DNA from: Microthrixaceae bacterium
GTDB lineage: Bacteria > Actinomycetota > Acidimicrobiia > Acidimicrobiales > Microtrichaceae
Direction of reading: 5' to 3'
Length of the DNA: 64,000 nt
Assembly (NCBI GenBank): GCA_023957995.1
Contig: JAMLGK010000007.1
Span: 1 to 64,000 of the forward strand
The position numbers and the translations under genes were made by a program. Under the pieces are notes generated by a model. The model was not told where the DNA came from and ran no database searches. It saw only the letters and a program-made list of their open reading frames with translations. Of this stretch, positions 59,642 through 64,000 are shown piece after piece. Positions within the stretch are counted from its first letter, which is position 1; the number at the start of each line of letters is the position of its first letter.

Positions 59642-60832
59642 TCAGGGATCGTTGGGGTCGATCTCCACCAGCCTCGGGCGGACGATCTTGCCCAGGGCCG
59701 TGCGTGGAAGCGTGCCCACCACGCGGACCTCTCTGGGACACGCAGCGCGGGGCAGCTTCTCGGAGACCCACTCGCGGATCTCCGCGGTGCTCGGCGCTGC
59801 TGCGCCGGCCCCGGGCACCAACAGGGCCGTGACCGCCTGACCCCATTCGGGATCGGTGCGGCCGTAGACCGCCACCTCGGCCACCGCGGGGTGCTCCAGG
59901 ATCCGTTGCTCGACCGGCGCGGGCCAGACCTTCTCCCCACCGGTGATGATGAGGTCATCCGCCCGCCCCCGCACCTCCAGGTGACGGTCACCGGGCCTGA
60001 TCGTGCCGAGGTCGCCGGTGGTGAACCATCCGTGCTCGTCGATCGGGGAGGCCGCTGCGGCGGGGGAGCGCCGGTCGCCGGGCTCGGGGTGCCGGTAGCC
60101 CCGCATGAGCGTCGGCGTCCGGAGCTGGATCGTGCCCTCGCGCCCCTCCTCGTCGGCTCCCGCGCCCTCGATCCTCACCTCGACGCCGTTGAGTGCGAGT
60201 CCGTCGTAGACGACGCCGCCCATCGTCTCGGTCATCCCGTAGGTGGCCACACAGTTCTCGGGCAATCCGGGGGGGACCGCAGAGCCCCCCACGAGGATCC
60301 GTTTCCACGGTGCGGGGTCGATCCGCCCCAGCGCCGTGGCCACCAGGGAGACGTGGGTTGCTCCACGGCGCAGGGCGTCGAGGAGGCCATCGGGTGAGAA
60401 ACGCTCGAGGATGGTCAGCTCCGCGCCGGTGTGGATCGCCCTGGTGAGCACCGACAGCCCTCCCACGTGGGACAGGGGAAGGCACGCCACCCAATGGGTG
60501 TCACCGTCGACCCCCAGAGCGGTGGCGCTGGCGAACGCCGAGTACTCGACCGCGGCGTGGTCCAGCATCACTCCCTTGGGTTCACCCGTGCTGCCGGAGG
60601 TCAGTACCACCAGGGCGACCTCATCGTCGAGCGGTCTGCCGGCGGGGAGCGGGTCCTCACCGCCGCTGTGGAGGATCCGGGCGGCGCCCATCTGTAGGGC
60701 AACCGACCTGCGCAGTGCCGCCGGCGCCTCCTGTTGCAGGGGAAGCACCGCGTGTCCTGAGTCCCAGGCCCGGGTGAGTTCGTCCAGGAACTGTCTGCCG
60801 GGGGGAAGGTCTATCGCCACCAGGTCACCCAT
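59642..60832 (-). CDS. menE: Probable o-succinylbenzoate-CoA ligase
   Basis: A 396-residue acyl-CoA synthetase (ANL family). VLTSGSTGEPKGVMLDH (A3), YGMTETMGG (A5), GWFTTGDLG (A7), RADDLIITGGEKVWP (A8) and the adenylation Lys in RTALGKIVRPRL (A10). It is short for the family, like MenE, and next to menA, menH and menD. It converts o-succinylbenzoate to its CoA ester. ATG 60832 is chosen; upstream codons would enter the menA start region. Divergent from menA across 46 bp. Confidence 0.87.
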   Translation of the reverse strand: MGDLVAIDLPPGRQFLDELTRAWDSGHAVLPLQQEAPAALRRSVALQMGAARILHSGGEDPLPAGRPLDDEVALVVLTSGSTGEPKGVMLDHAAVEYSAFASATALGVDGDTHWVACLPLSHVGGLSVLTRAIHTGAELTILERFSPDGLLDALRRGATHVSLVATALGRIDPAPWKRILVGGSAVPPGLPENCVATYGMTETMGGVVYDGLALNGVEVRIEGAGADEEGREGTIQLRTPTLMRGYRHPEPGDRRSPAAAASPIDEHGWFTTGDLGTIRPGDRHLEVRGRADDLIITGGEKVWPAPVEQRILEHPAVAEVAVYGRTDPEWGQAVTALLVPGAGAAAPSTAEIREWVSEKLPRAACPREVRVVGTLPRTALGKIVRPRLVEIDPNDP

Positions 60833-60864
60833 GTCCCAAGGGTGCCCCACCCGCGCGTCCTGGA

Positions 60865-60870
60865 TAGCAT
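60865..60870 (+). promoter_or_regulatory. -10 box TAGCAT of menA
   Basis: TAGCAT ends 8 nt before GTG 60879, consistent with a leaderless or nearly leaderless mRNA. Confidence 0.4.
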
Positions 60871-60878
60871 CGGCGCTC

Positions 60879-61808
60879 GTGGCTTGGACGAAGTGGTGGC
60901 TGGGAGCTCGTCCGAGAACGCTTCCCGCGGCGGTGGCACCCGTGCTGGTCGGCACCGCGGCAGCGGTGGGCGCCGGAGGAGCTGCGACCGGGCTCAGCAG
61001 CGTGGTGTGGTGGCGGTTCGGCTGCGCGTTGGCGGTAGCACTGCTGGTCCAGATCGGGACGAACTTTGCCAACGACTACTCCGACGGCAAGCGCGGAACC
61101 GACGATCCCGGCGCCCGGATGGGGCCCGTTCGTCTGGTCGGTTCCGGTCTGGCGAGCCCACGAGCGGTCAAGCGCGCAGCGATCATCTGTTTCGCCGCGA
61201 CGCTCGTGGCGGGGACCCCGCTGGTGCTCTTCGTTGATTGGCGGCTGGGACTCGTGGGGGTGGCCGCAGTGGCCGCCGGATGGTTCTACACCGGCGGTCC
61301 CAGGCCTTACGGGTACGCGGGTCTGGGGGAGCTGTTCGTGTTCGTGTTCTTCGGACTCGTGGCGACGCTGGGATCCACCTACGTGCAGACCGAGTCGCTG
61401 GCCGACACCGCTTCCCCGGGGCAGCTGTTTCCCGCTGTGTCGTGGGTGGCTGCGGTTGCGATGGGCTGTCTGGCAACGGCCCTGCTCGTCATCAACAACC
61501 TGCGCGACATCCCCGGCGACACCGCCTCGGGAAAGCAGACCCTGGCCGTACGCCTCGGGGCGGGCAGAACCCGGATCCTCTACACACTGCTGATCGTGGT
61601 GCCGATCGTGTGCGTGCCCCTGCTGGTTCTCGTCGGTGCGAGCCCGGTCGTGGCCCTGGCGCTGGTCTCGGTGGTCGCTGCAAGGGGGTCGGTGCTACGG
61701 GTGCTCGGGGGAGCTGCCGGGGCCGAACTGATCGCCGTGCTCGGAGCCACCGGGATGGTTCAGCTGATCTACGGGGTCACGGTGACCGTGGGCCTCGCCG
61801 TGGTCTGA
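60879..61808 (+). CDS. menA: 1,4-dihydroxy-2-naphthoate polyprenyltransferase
   Basis: A 309-residue UbiA-family prenyltransferase with eight to nine TM segments that joins the polyprenyl chain to DHNA, giving demethylmenaquinone. First Asp motif NFANDYSDGKRGTDD and second NNLRDIPGDTASGKQTLAVR, both as in MenA. VAWTKWWLGARPRTLPAAVA at the N-terminus matches the MenA entry helix. The stop lies in a short tandem repeat. Confidence 0.93.
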   Translation: MAWTKWWLGARPRTLPAAVAPVLVGTAAAVGAGGAATGLSSVVWWRFGCALAVALLVQIGTNFANDYSDGKRGTDDPGARMGPVRLVGSGLASPRAVKRAAIICFAATLVAGTPLVLFVDWRLGLVGVAAVAAGWFYTGGPRPYGYAGLGELFVFVFFGLVATLGSTYVQTESLADTASPGQLFPAVSWVAAVAMGCLATALLVINNLRDIPGDTASGKQTLAVRLGAGRTRILYTLLIVVPIVCVPLLVLVGASPVVALALVSVVAARGSVLRVLGGAAGAELIAVLGATGMVQLIYGVTVTVGLAVV

Positions 61809-61850
61809 CCCGCATCTGGTCCGACCCGGCAACCTGGTCTGACCCGGCGT
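61801..61850 (+). repeat. Tandem repeat x3 over the menA stop
   Basis: TGGTC(T/C)GACCCG at 61801, 61817 and 61835 (spacings 16 and 18 nt). The first copy contains the menA TGA. Confidence 0.75.
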
Positions 61851-61881
61851 GGTGGAGCACCTGTCTGGCGGGTGACCTCGA

Positions 61882-61922
61882 GCGCGTCCGGTCGGGCGCG
61901 TCCGGTCAGGCGGGCGGGTCAG
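61882..61922. repeat. 14-nt tandem repeat at the menH 3' end
   Basis: GCGCGTCCGGTCGG and GCGCGTCCGGTCAG in tandem (61882-61909), then a diverged third unit whose TCAG overlaps the menH stop (61919-61921, minus strand). Confidence 0.7.
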
Positions 61923-62671
61923 GTGGGTCCGGTGAGAAAGGCCTCGATCACGTCGGTCGTGATCTCGGGAGCTTCGAGATGTGCCGCATGCCCCGCCCCC
62001 GTGATCGTGTGCAGTGTTGCGTTGGTGCCGATCGCCCCGACCATTCGGGCCGCGATCTCCACGTAGGCGGGGTCGTGCTCTCCGGCCAACACCAGGACCG
62101 GCATCTCGAGCTCGTCGAGCCGGTCCCACAGCGGGGTCATCGAGCCCGTCCCTGCATGGATGAGGCTGCTGGCGAGGCCGTCGACGGTGTTGGATGATCG
62201 CTCCCGGAGAAAGCCCGCCCGCTGCGGCAGGCCCGCGAACATGGGCATCGAGAGCCACTGGCGGCAGAACTCCTCCACGCCGAGCTCGCGTACCGAACCG
62301 GCCCGCTCGCGGTCGATCCGGCGCCGTTCCAGACGGGCATCCTCGTCCGCGATTCCGGGAGTGGCGCCGAGCACGACCAGTCGGTGGACCACCTCTGGGT
62401 GCCGAAGTGCCACGTGCAGAGCGACCCGGCCGCCCAGGCTGTACCCGAACCAGTCTCCGTACCCACAGGTCCGGGCCAGGTGGTCAGCCGATCCCGGGCA
62501 GTCGAGATCACCCAACGCCGCCGCGACGCCATGGCCGGGTAGGTCGGGTGTCGACACCTCACCGTGACCGGCAAGCCATTCGGCCAGTGGACCGAGGCAG
62601 CGGCCGTTCTGTGTGAAGCCGTGGAGCATCACCGTTCGAGGGCGTCCGGAGGGCTTCGACTCGTCGGTCAC
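61919..62671 (-). CDS. menH: Probable SHCHC synthase (alpha/beta hydrolase MenH)
   Basis: A 250-residue alpha/beta hydrolase. HGFTQNGRCLGPLA is the oxyanion loop, FGYSLGGRVALHVAL contains the nucleophilic Ser, AGEHDPAYVE the Asp region, and GAGHAAHLEAP the His. The GYSLGGR form and the HGFTQ loop match MenH, which eliminates pyruvate from SEPHCHC. Adjacent, divergent menD makes that substrate. GTG 62671 is preferred because a -10-like TATGGT lies 8 nt upstream. Confidence 0.83.
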   Translation of the reverse strand: MTDESKPSGRPRTVMLHGFTQNGRCLGPLAEWLAGHGEVSTPDLPGHGVAAALGDLDCPGSADHLARTCGYGDWFGYSLGGRVALHVALRHPEVVHRLVVLGATPGIADEDARLERRRIDRERAGSVRELGVEEFCRQWLSMPMFAGLPQRAGFLRERSSNTVDGLASSLIHAGTGSMTPLWDRLDELEMPVLVLAGEHDPAYVEIAARMVGAIGTNATLHTITGAGHAAHLEAPEITTDVIEAFLTGPT

Positions 62672-62679
62672 GGCGACAG

Positions 62680-62689
62680 ACCATAGGCT
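62680..62689. promoter_or_regulatory. Overlapping divergent -10 boxes of menH and menD
   Basis: On the plus strand TAGGCT (62684-62689) precedes menD ATG 62700 by 10 nt. On the minus strand TATGGT (62685-62680) precedes menH GTG 62671 by 8 nt. The two boxes overlap, so the two promoters may exclude one another. Confidence 0.35.
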
Positions 62690-62699
62690 CCACGCTCCG

Positions 62700-64000
62700 A
62701 TGCAACCTCGCTCCAGGCCCCAGGGATCCGCCATCAAGTCGACCTCCGGAGACCCCGGGGCCACCGTGGCGAACCCCGACACCGGGAACCTCGCATCCGG
62801 CTTCTGCGCCACCCTGGTGCACGAATGGGCCGAACGTGGTCTGACCGATGCGGTCGTCTGTCCGGGATCACGCAACACCCCGATCTCGGTGGCGCTGGCC
62901 GCCAATCCGTCGTTCACGGTCCACGTGGTGCACGACGAACGGTCCGCGTCGTTCATGGCACTCGGGTTGGCCCTGGCCACCGGTCGCCCCGCAGTGCTCA
63001 CCTGTACGAGCGGTTCGGCACCGGCGCATTTCCACCCAGCGGTCCTGGAGGCCGACCTGTCCGCGGTGCCGATGCTGGTGTTGACCGCAGATCGGCCGCC
63101 GGAACTCCATGGCGTGCTGGCTCCACAGACCACCGAGCAGCGCGACCTCTACGGCTCCGCGGTTCGTTGGTACTGCGAGCCGGGTGCTCCGGCGGACGGT
63201 TCCCAGCCCTGGTGGCGTGATCTCGCCCGCGACGCCCTCTCGAGGGCGACCGGCGGAGTGCCGGGTCCCGTCCACCTCAACCTCGCCTTCAGAGAGCCAC
63301 TGCTGGGAGCACCCGAGGCGTTCTCGGCGGCCGACGGGCTCCCCGACACGCCAGCTGAGGCGCCCCGGGGCCCTGAACTCCGTTGGAACCTCACCGACGA
63401 GGACGCCGGACGCCTTGGCGGTGCCATCTCCGGGCGGCGGGGAATCGTGGTGGCGGGTGCCCGGTCCGTTGTCGACGAGGAAGAGCGCAGGGTTGTGCTG
63501 GAGTTCGCCGAGGCCATGGGTTGGCCCCTGCTCGCCGATGCCGGTTCCGGCCTACGGGTGCCGTCGGCGTCGCTGGTACCGCACTTCGATGCGATCGTTC
63601 GCTCGGGGTGTTTCGAGGACCATCCCCCGGAGGTGGTGCTGCGCCTCGGCGGCTTGCTCACATCCAAGGCATTGGGCGGATGGCTGGCCCGCAGCGGTGC
63701 GCAGCAGTTCGGCATCGATCGCTTCGGCATGTGCCCGGACCCCGATGGGGTCCTGACCGCGAAGTTCAACCTGGCTCCCTCCGACGCTCTCGGCGCGATC
63801 CGCGTGGCGGGCGTCGAGCCCGGTCCGGACCAATGGCGCGACCGGTGGCAGGAGGCGCAGCGCCTGGCCGCCGGCGCCATCGGCGCAGCCCTGGAACCGC
63901 GTGGATCCGGTGCGGTGACAGAGCCTGCAGTGGCGCGTGAGGTGATGGCATCGATGCCCGAGGGTGGCCGCTTGTTCGTGAGCTCCTCGATGCCGGTGCG
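62700..64000 (+). CDS. menD: SEPHCHC synthase MenD (3' end outside the window)
   Basis: A ThDP-dependent enzyme that condenses isochorismate with 2-oxoglutarate, the first committed step to menaquinone. The visible ~433 residues show VVCPGSRNTPISVALA, VHDERSASFMALGLALATGR, TCTSGSAPAHFHPAVLEADL and PELHGVLAPQTTEQRDLYG, all MenD signatures. The C-terminal ThDP-binding half lies beyond 64000. ATG 62700 begins a short disordered leader before residue ~30. Confidence 0.93.
   Translation, partial: MQPRSRPQGSAIKSTSGDPGATVANPDTGNLASGFCATLVHEWAERGLTDAVVCPGSRNTPISVALAANPSFTVHVVHDERSASFMALGLALATGRPAVLTCTSGSAPAHFHPAVLEADLSAVPMLVLTADRPPELHGVLAPQTTEQRDLYGSAVRWYCEPGAPADGSQPWWRDLARDALSRATGGVPGPVHLNLAFREPLLGAPEAFSAADGLPDTPAEAPRGPELRWNLTDEDAGRLGGAISGRRGIVVAGARSVVDEEERRVVLEFAEAMGWPLLADAGSGLRVPSASLVPHFDAIVRSGCFEDHPPEVVLRLGGLLTSKALGGWLARSGAQQFGIDRFGMCPDPDGVLTAKFNLAPSDALGAIRVAGVEPGPDQWRDRWQEAQRLAAGAIGAALEPRGSGAVTEPAVAREVMASMPEGGRLFVSSSMPV

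Noticed and set aside
1..64000. tRNA, rRNA, insertion sequence or prophage in the window
   Set aside because: No cloverleaf with GTTCRA arm, no rRNA-like segment, no transposase or integrase motif and no compositional island noticed by eye; a tRNAscan-SE/Infernal run would settle the RNA part.

Overview
The window is one continuous, very GC-rich, densely coded chromosomal stretch. I see no tRNA, rRNA, insertion sequence, phage or CRISPR. The gene content points to an actinomycete, most likely of class Acidimicrobiia. Evidence: a division/cell-wall cluster with no ftsA but with SepF, YggT and a DivIVA/Wag31 protein; an MtrA/MtrB-like two-component pair with a GerMN lipoprotein; a bacterial proteasome activator (Bpa) next to dnaE; a DUF3040 protein; a meso-DAP-type MurE; menaquinone genes; many start codons placed directly after a -10 box (leaderless mRNAs). 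The class assignment is inference.

Layout. 1-8.1 kb: zinc-ribbon protein, NYN-domain nuclease-like protein, Cys-rich small protein, queG, membrane protein, ArsA-like ATPase with a small partner, a large coiled-coil protein that looks like an eroded SMC-type ATPase, and a ROK sugar kinase. 8.2-12.3 kb: AlaC-like aminotransferase, TetR regulator divergent from an ACT-domain protein, glycerol kinase. 12.4-18.8 kb: response regulator/sensor kinase/lipoprotein operon, a membrane HTH protein with a Met/His repeat, inositol-monophosphatase-like enzyme, small membrane protein, Nudix, DUF3040. 18.9-23.4 kb: MoxR - DUF58 - transglutaminase operon. 23.5-27.5 kb: second ROK kinase, small conserved protein, MenC-like enzyme, Nudix, lipoate-ligase-like protein.

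27.7-48.6 kb: the dcw region. mraZ and rsmH lead into ftsL-ftsI-murE-mraY-murD-ftsW-murG-murC-murB-ftsQ, where from rsmH on every junction overlaps. A hairpin separates this run from ftsZ, which is followed by pgeF, yggS, sepF, yggT, divIVA, a DksA/TraR-like protein, lspA and rluD. These genes make lipid II, polymerise it at the septum and build and place the Z ring. murF is missing from its usual place between murE and mraY.

48.7-64 kb: Rrf2 regulator, phosphodiesterase, bpa, dnaE, an unknown protein, nitroreductase, MMPL transporter, secreted protein, then a menaquinone block (menE on the minus strand, menA plus, menH minus, menD plus and cut by the window end). MenC at 24.8 kb would supply the step between MenH and MenE.

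Recurring themes: short tandem repeats (14-20 nt) at gene 3' ends, often containing the stop codon; GC hairpins without a U-tract just after stops; and -10 boxes exactly 6 nt before start codons. No gap between genes exceeds about 250 bases.
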